Source: Corynebacterium sp. P4-C1 (GTDB lineage Bacteria > Actinomycetota > Actinomycetes > Mycobacteriales > Mycobacteriaceae). From it: a stretch of 64,000 nt of DNA. The notes beneath the pieces are model-generated. The model made no database searches. It was not told the DNA's origin and saw only the letters and a list, made by a program, of their open reading frames with translations. Within the stretch, counting starts at the first letter, position 1; the number at the start of each line of letters is the position of its first letter. The stretch spans positions 2,170,001 through 2,234,000 of the forward strand of contig NZ_CP129966.1 of NCBI RefSeq assembly GCF_030503595.1, given 5' to 3'. Shown here piece after piece: positions 9,689 through 19,202 of this stretch. The translations under genes and the position numbers were made by a program.

Positions 9689-10276
9689 TTAGTTCTCTTT
9701 CGGGGCTTCCGTCTTGACGAATTCGATGGCCTTGCCCTGGCTGGCCAGAGCGACAGTGTTTTCGTCGAGCTGGTAGACCGCCGGGTTGGCCTGAAGGATC
9801 GTTTTCAGTGCATCAGCGTCGGCTGTTGCGGCGTCGTCGCAAAGCGCCAGCGTCTCGGCGAGGTCCCCGACGCGCAGGTTGCCGGCGGAATCGAAGTGGT
9901 ACGTGGCGTTGCCGGCGTTGCAGCCGTCGTTGTAGGCCAGGGTCCCGTCGGCGTTTCCGGCCGGCTTGAACTCAAGGGTGATGTCCTTGTTGTTCTTCGC
10001 CTGCAGCGGGGTGTTGAGCGCGGCCGTCGCCTTCACTGGGTCCAGGTGATTGGCACCCTGCGGCAGATCGACGGTCAGCTGGGAGTCCTGAGCCTTCCCG
10101 GGGCCGTGGATCGCGGAGCTCATCTGGGCGATGCGGCCTTGAATGCCGGAGGCTGAGGAGAGCTCCTGCGCGCCAGCGGTGCCGGTGCCGAGTGCGCCAC
10201 CAGCGAGGGCGACGGCGGCGGTTGCGACTGTCAGTTTCTTCACGTTCTTCACGGTTGCGCGTGTCTTGGAAGTCAT
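9689..10276 (-). CDS. Secreted protein of unknown function
   Basis: 195 residues from an ATG with a TACCGT element seven bases upstream (leaderless pattern) and no ribosome site, which favours this start over the longer frame. A basic N-terminus and hydrophobic core (KLTVATAAVALAGGALGTG) end in AGAQ, a good signal peptidase I site near residue 37. The mature part contains two cysteines (NDGCNAG and LALCDDA) that could form one disulfide, and ends in a lysine/glutamate tail. No domain recognised. It stands alone between tRNA genes. Confidence 0.75.
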   Translation of the reverse strand: MTSKTRATVKNVKKLTVATAAVALAGGALGTGTAGAQELSSASGIQGRIAQMSSAIHGPGKAQDSQLTVDLPQGANHLDPVKATAALNTPLQAKNNKDITLEFKPAGNADGTLAYNDGCNAGNATYHFDSAGNLRVGDLAETLALCDDAATADADALKTILQANPAVYQLDENTVALASQGKAIEFVKTEAPKEN

Positions 10277-10494
10277 GTTTTCAACGGTATGGGCGCTGCG
10301 CGCAGAATCAAGGACTTGAAGCAACACCAATGAGGTTATGACGTGCCGGCCACCGTCCCGCCAGGTTCGCGTGCGTCGAAGTCCAGGCTCACGGCCCTCT
10401 TCCCGCCCCCTATGATTCGGGGGTTTTCCGGAGCACGCTAGAATCGTCTCCCGTGAGCCAGCCCGGTGCCAAGCCGGCGGTTTTCACCGACCAA

Positions 10495-10568
10495 CGGGGC
10501 GTGGCGCAGTTTGGTAGCGCACCTGCTTTGGGAGCAGGGGGTCGCAGGTTCAAATCCTGTCGCCCCGA
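10495..10568 (+). tRNA. tRNA-Pro (anticodon TGG)
   Basis: Acceptor arms CGGGGCG (10495-10501) and CGCCCCG (10561-10567) pair fully; the discriminator is A at 10568 and CCA is not encoded. The anticodon stem CCTGC/GCAGG encloses TTTGGGA, giving anticodon TGG. The T arm reads GCAGG-TTCAAAT-CCTGT. Confidence 0.97.
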
Positions 10569-10639
10569 CAAGGAGACGAAGTCTCCCCGAAATACTTTGA
10601 ACGATTCCGCAATCTAGATCTAGCCAGGAGAGAATTTCC

Positions 10640-12052
10640 GTGAAGACTTCCGTGGACAAGCTCAGCGACACTCGCGCGAAGCTGACCGTGACCGTTCCGT
10701 TCGACGAGCTCGGCCCGGAAATCGACCAGGCGTATAAGGCCATCGCCCAGCAGGTCAACATCCCGGGTTTCCGTCGCGGCAAGGCACCCCGCCAGCTTAT
10801 CGATGCCCGCTTCGGCCGCGGCCCCATCCTCGAGCAGGTCGTCAACGACATGCTTCCGACCCGCTACGAGGCCGCTGTGACGGAGAACGACCTGAAGGTC
10901 ATCGGCCAGCCGGAGATCGACATCACCAAGATCGAGGACAACGACGTTGTCGAGTTCACCGCTGAGGTGGACGTCCGCCCGGAGATCACGGTTCCGGACT
11001 TCTCCAAGATCTCCGTCGAGGTCCCGGCCCTGAAGATCGACGACGAGGCTGTCGACGAGGAGCTAGACAACCTCCGCGCCCGTTTCGGCGAGCTGAAGGA
11101 CACCCGCCGCAAGATGAAGAAGGGCGACTTCGCTGTCATCGACATCGAGGCATCCATCGACGGCGAGAAGATCGAGGAAGCCTCCACCGAGGGCATCTCC
11201 TACGAGATCGGCCGCGACGACCTCATCGAGGGTCTGGACAAGGCCATCAAGGGCCTGAAGACCGGCGAGGAAGCCGAGTTCACCTCCGAGATTCAGTTTG
11301 GCGAGCACAAGGGTGAAGAGGCCACCATCAAGGCCACCGTCGTGCAGACCAAGGAGCGCAAGCTGCCGGAGCTGGACGAGGAGTTCGTCCAGATGGCATC
11401 CGAGTTCGACACCGTCGAGGAGCTGCGCGAGTCCACCCGCTCCCAGCTCGAGGAGAACAAGAAGGCGCAGCAGGCCGCCGACATCCGCGACGAGGTGCTG
11501 AAGGCCGCTCTCGAGCAGACCGAGTTCGAGCTGCCCGCCGCAGTCGTCGACGAGCAGGTCCACAACCAGCTGCACCAGATCCTCGGCCAGATGGCTCACG
11601 ACGAGGCCGCTTTCGCCCAGATGCTCGAGGCGCAGGGCACGACCCGCGAGGAGTTCGACAAGGAGTCCCGCGAGCAGGCGGAAGAGTCCGTCCGCACCCA
11701 GCTGTTCCTCGACGCAGTCGCCGACCAGGAAGAGCCGGAAGTCTCCCAGCAGGAGCTGACCGACCACATCCTGTTCACCGCGCAGTCCTACGGCATGGAC
11801 CCGAACCAGTTCATCATGCAGCTGCAGCAGTCCGGCCAGGTCGCCAACCTTTTCGCTGACGTCCGTCGTGGCAAGGCTCTGGCCGCCGCGATCTCCCGCA
11901 CCTCCGTCAAGGACGACGAGGGCAACACCATCGACCCGGACGACTACTTCGGCGAGATCGACGACGAAGAGATCGCTGAGGCGGAGGCCGCCGACAAGGA
12001 AGTCGCTGAACAGGCTGAGACGGAGCAGAAGGCCGACGAAGCCGACAAGTAG
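10640..12052 (+). CDS. tig: Trigger factor, ribosome-associated chaperone and prolyl isomerase
   Basis: 470 residues, starting at GTG with an AGGAG site ten bases before it. The ribosome-binding signature GFRRGKAP is at about residue 38, the FKBP-type peptidyl-prolyl isomerase domain spans about 150-240 ([16 protein letters not shown] onwards) and the helical chaperone arms follow to about 430. The C-terminal 40 residues are acidic, as in other actinobacterial trigger factors. It catches nascent chains at the ribosome exit. It lies directly before clpP1-clpP2, a common arrangement of folding and degradation functions. Its stop is followed by a large inverted repeat at 12078-12172. Confidence 0.97.
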   Translation: MKTSVDKLSDTRAKLTVTVPFDELGPEIDQAYKAIAQQVNIPGFRRGKAPRQLIDARFGRGPILEQVVNDMLPTRYEAAVTENDLKVIGQPEIDITKIEDNDVVEFTAEVDVRPEITVPDFSKISVEVPALKIDDEAVDEELDNLRARFGELKDTRRKMKKGDFAVIDIEASIDGEKIEEASTEGISYEIGRDDLIEGLDKAIKGLKTGEEAEFTSEIQFGEHKGEEATIKATVVQTKERKLPELDEEFVQMASEFDTVEELRESTRSQLEENKKAQQAADIRDEVLKAALEQTEFELPAAVVDEQVHNQLHQILGQMAHDEAAFAQMLEAQGTTREEFDKESREQAEESVRTQLFLDAVADQEEPEVSQQELTDHILFTAQSYGMDPNQFIMQLQQSGQVANLFADVRRGKALAAAISRTSVKDDEGNTIDPDDYFGEIDDEEIAEAEAADKEVAEQAETEQKADEADK

Positions 12053-12077
12053 GCCCCGGGGCTGACCCCGTCGCACC

Positions 12078-12172
12078 CCAAATACCTATTCCGCGATACC
12101 TATTCACTGGGTGATCGTGCTCCTGCCGAGTGAGCCGACCTTGACAATAGGCATCGAGGAATAGGTATTTGG
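12078..12172. repeat. Large imperfect inverted repeat between tig and clpP1
   Basis: Arms of 27 bases at 12078-12104 and 12146-12172 are complementary at 25 positions; the outer 15 bases (CCAAATACCTATTCC) match perfectly. The loop is 41 bases. Inside the left arm ATACCTATTC occurs twice (12082-12091 and 12096-12105), and the right arm holds two inverted near-copies (AATAGGCAT, AATAGGTAT), so the element is four 9-10 base units in a direct-then-inverted layout. There is no T run, so a simple terminator is not the best reading. Confidence 0.85.
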
Positions 12173-12269
12173 ACTTTGTGGGGGAGTTCTGCGCGGCGAT
12201 CCCGGCCCAGCCTCTTCCGCGGCATCCCGGCATCCTTGCATTCCGGCGCGGACCCGCGGCGCCGGCACC

Positions 12270-12287
12270 TCTACGCTGTCAGCGAAC
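12270..12287. promoter_or_regulatory. ClgR-type operator upstream of clpP1
   Basis: The 18 bases contain the palindromic core CGC-N5-GCG (ACGCTGTCAGCGAA) of the ClgR/ClpR regulator, which activates clpP1-clpP2 in corynebacteria and other actinobacteria. It lies about 85 bp before the clpP1 start, suited to an activator. Match judged from memory of the published consensus; one position in the half-site spacer deviates. Confidence 0.65.
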
Positions 12288-12371
12288 ACAGCCCCGCCCG
12301 CGGAATCCGCAACTAGGGTGGGGCGTTATCGTAGGCGAGAAACGATTGATATTGATTAAAGGAGCACATCG

Positions 12372-12953
12372 ATGACTTCTCCGGCAACCGGCATGAACTT
12401 GGGTGACTCGGTGTACGAGCGCCTCCTGCGCGAGCGCATCATCTTCCTAGGGCAGGAGGTGAACGACGAGATCGCCAACAAACTGTGCGCGCAGATCCTG
12501 CTGCTGTCCGCGGAGGACCCGAACCGCGACATCTCGCTGTACATCAACTCGCCGGGCGGCTCGGTGACGGCCGGTATGGCTATTTACGACACGATGAAGT
12601 ACTCCCCGTGCGACATCGCCACCTACGGCATGGGCCTGGCGGCGTCGATGGGCCAGTTCCTGCTGTCCGGCGGCACGAAGGGTAAGCGTTTCGCGCTGCC
12701 GCACGCGCGCATCATGATGCACCAGCCGTCCGCAGGTGTCGGCGGCACCGCCGCGGACATCGCCATCCAGGCTGAGCAGTTCGCCCAGACGAAGCGCGAG
12801 ATGGCGGAGCTCATCGCGGAGCACACCGGCCAGACCTTCGAGCAGATCACGAAGGACTCGGACCGCGACCGTTGGTTCAACGCCCAGGAGGCGAAGGAAT
12901 ACGGTCTCGTGGACCACGTGATCTCCAGCGCCCAGGGCACGATCAGCAACTAA
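12372..12953 (+). CDS. clpP1: ATP-dependent Clp protease proteolytic subunit ClpP1
   Basis: 193 residues with an AAAGGAG site upstream. The catalytic serine lies in GLAASMGQF (about residue 92), the histidine in ARIMMHQP (about 117) and the aspartate in DSDRDRWF (about 166). [20 protein letters not shown] resembles mycobacterial ClpP1 more than ClpP2. In actinobacteria ClpP1 and ClpP2 form a mixed double-ring peptidase that works with ClpX or ClpC. It lies 34 bases before clpP2 in one operon, under a ClgR-type box. Confidence 0.96.
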   Translation: MTSPATGMNLGDSVYERLLRERIIFLGQEVNDEIANKLCAQILLLSAEDPNRDISLYINSPGGSVTAGMAIYDTMKYSPCDIATYGMGLAASMGQFLLSGGTKGKRFALPHARIMMHQPSAGVGGTAADIAIQAEQFAQTKREMAELIAEHTGQTFEQITKDSDRDRWFNAQEAKEYGLVDHVISSAQGTISN

Positions 12954-12986
12954 CCGGCAGAGCTACACACAGAGGAGAAAATCACT

Positions 12987-13607
12987 ATGTCTTTCCAGAT
13001 GCCCAACTCCCGTTACGTCCTGCCGAGCTTCATCGAGCAGTCCTCGTTCGGCACGAAGGAGACGAACCCGTACTCGAAGCTGTTCGAGGAGCGCATCATC
13101 TTCCTGGGCACCCAGGTCGACGACACGTCCGCGAACGACATCATGGCGCAGCTTCTCGTTCTGGAGTCGCAGGACCCGGACCGCGACATCACGATGTACA
13201 TCAATTCCCCGGGCGGCTCGTTCACGTCGCTGATGGCGATCTACGACACGATGCAGTACGTCCGCCCGGATGTCCAGACGGTGTGCCTGGGCCAGGCCGC
13301 GTCCGCCGCCGCCGTGATTCTCGCGGCCGGTGCGCCGGGCAAGCGCGCCGCGTTGCCGAATTCCCGTGTGCTCATCCACCAGCCGGCCACTGAGGGTGCG
13401 CGCGGACAGGTGTCCGACTTGGAGATCCAGGCGCAGGAGATTGAGCGTATGCGTCGCCTCATGGAGGACACGCTTGCCCGCCATTCGGGCCGCACGTCGG
13501 AGCAGGTCCGCATCGACACGGACCGCGACAAGATCCTCACCGCCGAAGAGGCTGTCGAGTACGGCATCATCGACCAGGTCTTCGACTACCGCAAGCTCAA
13601 CGCATAA
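12987..13607 (+). CDS. clpP2: ATP-dependent Clp protease proteolytic subunit ClpP2
   Basis: 206 residues preceded by a GAGGAG site. The serine is in GQAASAAAVIL (about residue 111), the histidine in SRVLIHQPA (about 136) and the aspartate in DTDRDKIL (about 187). The N-terminal extension (MSFQMPNSRYVLPSFIEQ) and the alanine after the catalytic serine are typical of ClpP2. It pairs with ClpP1 to form the active peptidase. A hairpin terminator follows the stop. Confidence 0.96.
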   Translation: MSFQMPNSRYVLPSFIEQSSFGTKETNPYSKLFEERIIFLGTQVDDTSANDIMAQLLVLESQDPDRDITMYINSPGGSFTSLMAIYDTMQYVRPDVQTVCLGQAASAAAVILAAGAPGKRAALPNSRVLIHQPATEGARGQVSDLEIQAQEIERMRRLMEDTLARHSGRTSEQVRIDTDRDKILTAEEAVEYGIIDQVFDYRKLNA

Positions 13608-13625
13608 GCTTATCGACGCAAGAAG

Positions 13626-13658
13626 CCCGCCGCTTCCCACGAGTGGAGCGGCGGGTTT
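13626..13658 (+). terminator. Terminator of the clpP1-clpP2 operon
   Basis: CCCGCCGCT (13626-13634) pairs perfectly with AGCGGCGGG (13647-13655) and is followed by TTT. One copy of the 11-mer CGTCGATAAGC (inverted) sits between the clpP2 stop and this hairpin. Confidence 0.8.
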
Positions 13659-13676
13659 CGGTGTTGCGGGCCCCGG

Positions 13677-14195
13677 CTAGTCGCAGAGGATCATCTGTTC
13701 TTTGAGTTCGGCCGGGACACCGAGTTCGTCGATCTGCGCCTCGTCGTAGCACTTGAAGCCGGTGTAGCTGGTGCCGGCGGACTCGATGCCGGCCCACTCC
13801 TTGCCGTCCCACCGCATGTAGCTGGTGGCATCAGTGGCGTACGAACCCACCTTTGCGAAGCGGCCGTCGCAGTAGACCGAGACTTCTTCGCCCGGCGTGC
13901 CCTCCTCCATGGGTGTCCAGTGGCACGGGCCCTTCTCGGAGCCCTGCTCTTCTTCCTTCTTCTTCTCGTCTTCAGCGTCGTCCGCGTCATCGTCGGCGGA
14001 CTCGTAGACCGTGGACACGGTGGTTGATGGGCGCTCGCTGGACGTCTCCTTCTCGCTTCCTTCCGCGGTGGAAGAGGTCTCCGGCGCGGAGGTCAGGTCC
14101 GGTTCCGCGAGGTTTTCATCGTCGGTACCGCAGGCGGCGGCAGCCAGCGGCAGGGTGAGTGCGAAGAATGCGGCGGTGAGGCGGCGAATGGTCAT
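13677..14195 (-). CDS. Putative lipoprotein of unknown function
   Basis: 172 residues from the ATG preceded by AAAGGAA. The signal ends in PLAAAAC, a lipobox, so the protein is anchored outside the membrane at the cysteine. A low-complexity Ser/Thr/Glu linker with a run of lysines and glutamates (about 25-85) leads to a C-terminal domain with four cysteines (GPCHW, VYCDG, FKCYD, ILCD). No known domain. It resembles the next gene upstream (14278-14820) in layout and in the EPxLT start of the linker, so the two are probably tandem paralogues. Convergent with clpP2. Confidence 0.75.
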   Translation of the reverse strand: MTIRRLTAAFFALTLPLAAAACGTDDENLAEPDLTSAPETSSTAEGSEKETSSERPSTTVSTVYESADDDADDAEDEKKKEEEQGSEKGPCHWTPMEEGTPGEEVSVYCDGRFAKVGSYATDATSYMRWDGKEWAGIESAGTSYTGFKCYDEAQIDELGVPAELKEQMILCD

Positions 14196-14277
14196 GGTGT
14201 GAGCTTCCTTTGTGCGTCGAATTTCGTTCACGGATACCTTAACGTTTCACCTGAACCACCCGACGGACCAGCGCTGG

Positions 14278-14820
14278 CTAATGGACCACAGTGCGGTCGG
14301 GTCCCGTCACGGTGAACGACGCGTCGTTATAGCCGCATTCGAGGCTTTCCTCATCGGGGGCTTGGCACCACCCGTTGAGATGCTCGAGGCGCTCACCTGG
14401 GGCGAGCTGCCCGTCGCCGGAAGGAATGCCTTCTAAAACGCCCCACGAAACGCCGTCGTCGCTGGCGAAGACGGCCCCTGGGCGCCCGGTGAACGGAGCC
14501 CACGGTTGCCCAGGCATGTCCTCGAGGTTCGGTACCGAATTGTCGGGGTTCGCCGAACACGCGACAGATGCCGCGCCCAGGACGCAGAAATAGTTCGTGC
14601 CCGCCTTGTCCATTTCGATGACGGCAGTCTCGCCCCGCTCATCCAAAAACGGAGTGGAAGAGACGAGGGAGTATTCGGGTTCGGCGGGCTCGCTGGACGT
14701 CTCGCTCGAGGATGAGACGGTCAATTTCGGCTCGGCGAATTCTTGGCTTCCGGAGCACCCGGTCGCGGTGAGCGAGAGAGTGAGGGCACAGCCGGCAGCG
14801 GCGAAGCGGCGGAACGTCAT
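14278..14820 (-). CDS. Putative lipoprotein of unknown function, likely paralogue of its neighbour
   Basis: 180 residues. The lipobox is LTATGC, followed by a Ser/Glu linker (about 25-50) and a C-terminal domain with four cysteines (YFCVL, VACSA, NGWCQA, LECGY) and a tryptophan-rich core. Start chosen at the ATG giving MTFRRF; a TAGTTT element whose TAG is the stop codon of the upstream hydrolase gene lies seven bases before it, so the transcript may be leaderless. Function unknown. Confidence 0.75.
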   Translation of the reverse strand: MTFRRFAAAGCALTLSLTATGCSGSQEFAEPKLTVSSSSETSSEPAEPEYSLVSSTPFLDERGETAVIEMDKAGTNYFCVLGAASVACSANPDNSVPNLEDMPGQPWAPFTGRPGAVFASDDGVSWGVLEGIPSGDGQLAPGERLEHLNGWCQAPDEESLECGYNDASFTVTGPDRTVVH

Positions 14821-14830
14821 AGGCTGCAAA

Positions 14831-15604
14831 CTACTTTTCCAAAAACGCCAGTAGCGCCTCGCTGAATTTGCCGGCTTGCTCTGTGGCGACTTGGTGGGAA
14901 GCGGATTCGATGGTGACGCACTGTGCCTCGCCCGTCACGCCCGCGGCGATTTCCTGGAGCTGCTTCGGGCCCGTTGAGGGGTCTTCGGCGCCGGCGATCG
15001 TGAGCACTGGCACGGTGATCTCCTGCAGGCGGTCGTCGAAGCCCCATTTCGCCAGGGCATCGCCGCACTGCGCGTAGGCCTCGGGATCGACGGAGCCGAC
15101 CATCGCCTTGAACTTGTCGACGACCTCTGGCGAGCTTTCCTTGAATCCCTCCGTGAACCAGTTGTCCACGGTGGGGTCGACGATGGGGGACATACCCTCG
15201 TTGCGCGCTGTGGCGGAGCGCTGATGCCATTTGCCGGCGCCGCCGAGGAAGGTCGCGGTGGACGCGAACACGGCCCGTTCGATTCGGTCGGAGGTGGCCG
15301 CCAGATACTGGGCGATCGCCCCGCCCATCGAGAGCCCGACGATGGTGCAGCGCTCGATACCCAGGGAGGAAAGGGTCTCCAGGACATCCTTGGCGAGGTC
15401 GTCGACACTCGTTGTCCCCGCATCCACGGCAGGGGTGGGGGAATCGCCGTGGCCGCGGTGGTCGATGCGCACGACGCGGTAATCAGCTTCCAGTGCGGGA
15501 AGCTGCGGCTCCCACGCCTCGTGCGTGGTGCCTATCGACGGGAGGAGCACCACAGTTTTCTCACTGGTTTCGTTGCCGGATACGATGGAATGCAGTGTGG
15601 TCAT
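14831..15604 (-). CDS. Alpha/beta hydrolase, 3-oxoadipate enol-lactonase-like
   Basis: 257 residues from the ATG with a GACAAT element seven bases upstream. The nucleophile elbow GLSMGG is at about residue 91, the acid in AGAEDPST (about 209) and the histidine in ESASHQV (about 238), completing a Ser-Asp-His triad. The oxyanion-hole stretch is LLPSIGTTHEAW and the DHRGHGDS motif follows. Overall it resembles PcaD enol-lactonases, but no other catechol-branch gene is nearby, so the substrate is open. Confidence 0.85.
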   Translation of the reverse strand: MTTLHSIVSGNETSEKTVVLLPSIGTTHEAWEPQLPALEADYRVVRIDHRGHGDSPTPAVDAGTTSVDDLAKDVLETLSSLGIERCTIVGLSMGGAIAQYLAATSDRIERAVFASTATFLGGAGKWHQRSATARNEGMSPIVDPTVDNWFTEGFKESSPEVVDKFKAMVGSVDPEAYAQCGDALAKWGFDDRLQEITVPVLTIAGAEDPSTGPKQLQEIAAGVTGEAQCVTIESASHQVATEQAGKFSEALLAFLEK

Positions 15605-15808
15605 GCCTCTCATTGTCCCCAAAAATTCGACGGTGTGCAGGCACCCGGCGATGCTTCCCGCGGTCGGGCGCAGCCATCTGAGATAGTGGGGGAATAATCA
15701 GGGCAGTGGCCGCTGTACCGGCAGTATCCGGAATGTTCACCCCACGGGGTAGCGTTGGGGTCTAACACGGACGAATTAGACGAGTTAAAGCGAGAAGTAG
15801 AACACCAC

Positions 15809-17080
15809 ATGGCAGTGACACAAGACAGCTCGGACCTGTTGAAGTGCTCTTTTTGCGGCAAGAGCCAGAAGCAAGTGCGCAAGCTCATCGCCGGCGGCGG
15901 TGTGTACATCTGCGACGAGTGTATCGAGCTGTGCAACGAGATCATCGAGGAAGAGCTGGCGGGTTCCCAGTCCCAGGACAACGGGGACGACGGCAAGCTG
16001 CCGCGCCCGTCGGAGATCACGGCTTTCCTCGACCAGTACGTGATCGGCCAGGATCAGGCTAAGCGCACTTTGGCCGTGGCGGTCTACAACCACTACAAGC
16101 GCGTGCGCACCGAAAAGGACGGGCTGCGGAAGAAAGACGAGGACGTCGAGATCGCCAAGTCCAACATCCTGCTGCTCGGCCCCACCGGCTCCGGCAAGAC
16201 CTACTTGGCGCAGACGTTGGCTCGGATGCTCAACGTGCCGTTCGCCATCGCGGATGCCACGAGCCTGACTGAAGCCGGCTACGTGGGCGAGGATGTGGAG
16301 AACATTCTGCTCAAGCTGCTCCAGGCCGCGGATTTCGATGTGGACCGGGCGCAGCACGGCATCATTTACGTCGACGAGGTGGACAAGATCTCCCGGAAGT
16401 CGGAGAATCCGTCGATCACCCGCGATGTCTCCGGTGAAGGCGTGCAGCAGGCGCTGCTGAAAATTCTCGAGGGCACGGTGGCCTCTGTCCCGCCGCAGGG
16501 CGGCCGCAAGCACCCGAACCAGGAATTCATCCAGGTGGACACCACCAACATCCTGTTCGTGGTCGCGGGTGCGTTCGCAGGGCTGGACAAGGTCATCGCG
16601 GAGCGCGTGGGTAAGAAGGGCATCGGCTTCGGCGCGGAGATCGACAGCGCCGCCGAACGCGAGGAACAGAATATGCTCGCCCAGGTGCAGCCGGAGGACT
16701 TGGTCAAATTCGGCCTCATTCCCGAGTTCATCGGCCGCCTTCCCATCGTGGCCGCGGTGGAGAACCTCGACGAAAAATCCCTCGTGCGGGTGCTCACCGA
16801 GCCGAAGAACTCGCTGGTGAAGCAGTACCAGCGTCTGTTCTCCATGGACGGTGCGGAGCTGCGCTTCACCGATGGTGCCCTCTCCGCCGTGGCCAAGAAG
16901 GCCGCCGACCGTGGCACCGGTGCCCGTGGCCTGCGCGCGATCATGGAGGACACCCTCGTCCCCATCATGTACGACCTGCCCGACCGCGAGGATGTGGAGG
17001 AAGTCGTCGTCGACGCCGATGTCATCAACGGCGCGGGCGAACCGGAGTACGTCCTGCGCAAGACCAAGAAGTCCGCGTAG
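15809..17080 (+). CDS. clpX: ATP-dependent Clp protease ATP-binding subunit ClpX
   Basis: 423 residues from the ATG giving [18 protein letters not shown]; the longer frame adds 18 residues not found in the family. The N-terminal zinc domain has CSFC and CDEC, the AAA+ domain has Walker A GPTGSGKT (about residue 127), Walker B YVDEVDK (about 190) and the pore and arginine-finger regions, and IGF appears in KKGIGFGAE, the loop that docks on ClpP. It unfolds substrates and feeds them to the ClpP1P2 ring encoded 2.2 kb upstream. No strong ribosome site is visible. Confidence 0.97.
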   Translation: MAVTQDSSDLLKCSFCGKSQKQVRKLIAGGGVYICDECIELCNEIIEEELAGSQSQDNGDDGKLPRPSEITAFLDQYVIGQDQAKRTLAVAVYNHYKRVRTEKDGLRKKDEDVEIAKSNILLLGPTGSGKTYLAQTLARMLNVPFAIADATSLTEAGYVGEDVENILLKLLQAADFDVDRAQHGIIYVDEVDKISRKSENPSITRDVSGEGVQQALLKILEGTVASVPPQGGRKHPNQEFIQVDTTNILFVVAGAFAGLDKVIAERVGKKGIGFGAEIDSAAEREEQNMLAQVQPEDLVKFGLIPEFIGRLPIVAAVENLDEKSLVRVLTEPKNSLVKQYQRLFSMDGAELRFTDGALSAVAKKAADRGTGARGLRAIMEDTLVPIMYDLPDREDVEEVVVDADVINGAGEPEYVLRKTKKSA

Positions 17081-17087
17081 CCGGCTG

Positions 17088-17114
17088 AAAAACCGGGGCG
17101 CAGACCGTCCCCGC
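17088..17114 (-). terminator. Possible terminator of the TetR gene at 17115
   Basis: CGGGG and CCCCG pair around a short GC-rich loop and the minus strand continues into five T residues. The stem is short, so this is tentative; it may serve both convergent genes. Confidence 0.45.
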
Positions 17115-17930
17115 TTATTCCCCTGAAGGTGTGGCGGTGTAGTTGGGGTCGTAGATGTCGTCGATAAGCGTGTCGGCGATGTAGTCGCCCTCGCTGGACT
17201 CCTCCTCGTCTTGCTGTTCGGTTATCTGAGGCGTGGGGTAAGACAGGTAGGACTCGTAGCCCGAGTTCGGGATATTCGACGTCAGGAACGTCAGCACCGC
17301 GTCGATGGTGAGGCGACGCATGCCCTCAGTGTTCGCGGGGCTGAGCAGGTTGATCGAGCCGAATTCTTCCACTGCCGCGTGGTTGCCCACGCGGAAGAAC
17401 GTCAGCGACGCGATGAGGACGACCACATCGGTCGCGGAAACACCCGGGCGGAACGCGCCGGCGTCCTGCCCCATGAGCAGGAGACGCTCGATCTGCAGGA
17501 GCACCTCCGAATCGTTGCGCGCCGCGTTGATCTCCTCCGGTGTGAGCACCGGATCGAGGTTCTCTCGAAGTAACAGGCGGATGGAATCCGGGTGCTGGAT
17601 CATGCGGTTGTACAGCACGTCCACAAAGCGGCGGATGCCCTCGACGGGAACGGCGTAGGACCGGTCCAGGAATTCCTGGAGCGGAGAGAAACTCCACGCC
17701 GCGCGGGTGAGCGCCCGGTGGTACAGACCGCGTTTGTCGCCGAAGTGGTAATGCAGCATGCGCTTGGACATGCCCGCCTCGCGGGCAATCGTCTCGAGCT
17801 TGGTCGCGGCGTAACCCTCGCGCGCGAAATGGGTCAGCGCAATGTCCACGGCGCGGTCCAGGGTGGCGGAATCGGCCTTGTCGGCCGGCTCGCCGCCGGA
17901 CAGGGGGCCGGGTTGCGGGGACTCCGTCAC
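17115..17930 (-). CDS. TetR family transcriptional regulator
   Basis: 271 residues from GTG, chosen because AAAGGAG lies five bases before it; the longer ATG frame has this site inside it. The helix-turn-helix is at about residues 35-75 (REGYAATKLETIAREAGMSK then LHYHFGDKRGLYHRAL). The ligand-binding half follows, and a 45-residue acidic tail (EQQDEEESSEGDYIADTLIDD) extends the C-terminus, making it longer than the usual 200 residues. Its ligand and target are unknown; the divergent neighbour mdh, 236 bp away, is a possible target by position only. Confidence 0.85.
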   Translation of the reverse strand: MTESPQPGPLSGGEPADKADSATLDRAVDIALTHFAREGYAATKLETIAREAGMSKRMLHYHFGDKRGLYHRALTRAAWSFSPLQEFLDRSYAVPVEGIRRFVDVLYNRMIQHPDSIRLLLRENLDPVLTPEEINAARNDSEVLLQIERLLLMGQDAGAFRPGVSATDVVVLIASLTFFRVGNHAAVEEFGSINLLSPANTEGMRRLTIDAVLTFLTSNIPNSGYESYLSYPTPQITEQQDEEESSEGDYIADTLIDDIYDPNYTATPSGE

Positions 17931-18070
17931 AGCGTCTCCTTTGAAAGCTCGCAAAAAGAGTTCAGGGAGGGGCGCGGACGCCCCGCCCTCTCCCTATCAT
18001 CGTGCCCAAACGGGGTAGCTCGCGCCGAATGAACGGAAGAAAGTGGGCGCAAGATGTGGAAATTGCCTAG

Positions 18071-19159
<1,089 letters not shown>

Positions 19160-19202
19160 CACCTCGGAGCCCGCGGGGAAGCGGCAGCTACACTGTCTTA
19201 CC

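Larger units (their letters stand above)
12053..12371. other. tig-clpP1 intergenic region (319 bp)
   Basis: The only gene-free stretch above 300 bases in the window. It contains the inverted repeat at 12078-12172, a ClgR-type box at 12270-12287 and a ribosome site (AAAGGAG) just before clpP1. Between 12173 and 12269 I see only GC-rich sequence with no convincing reading frame. Confidence 0.7.
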
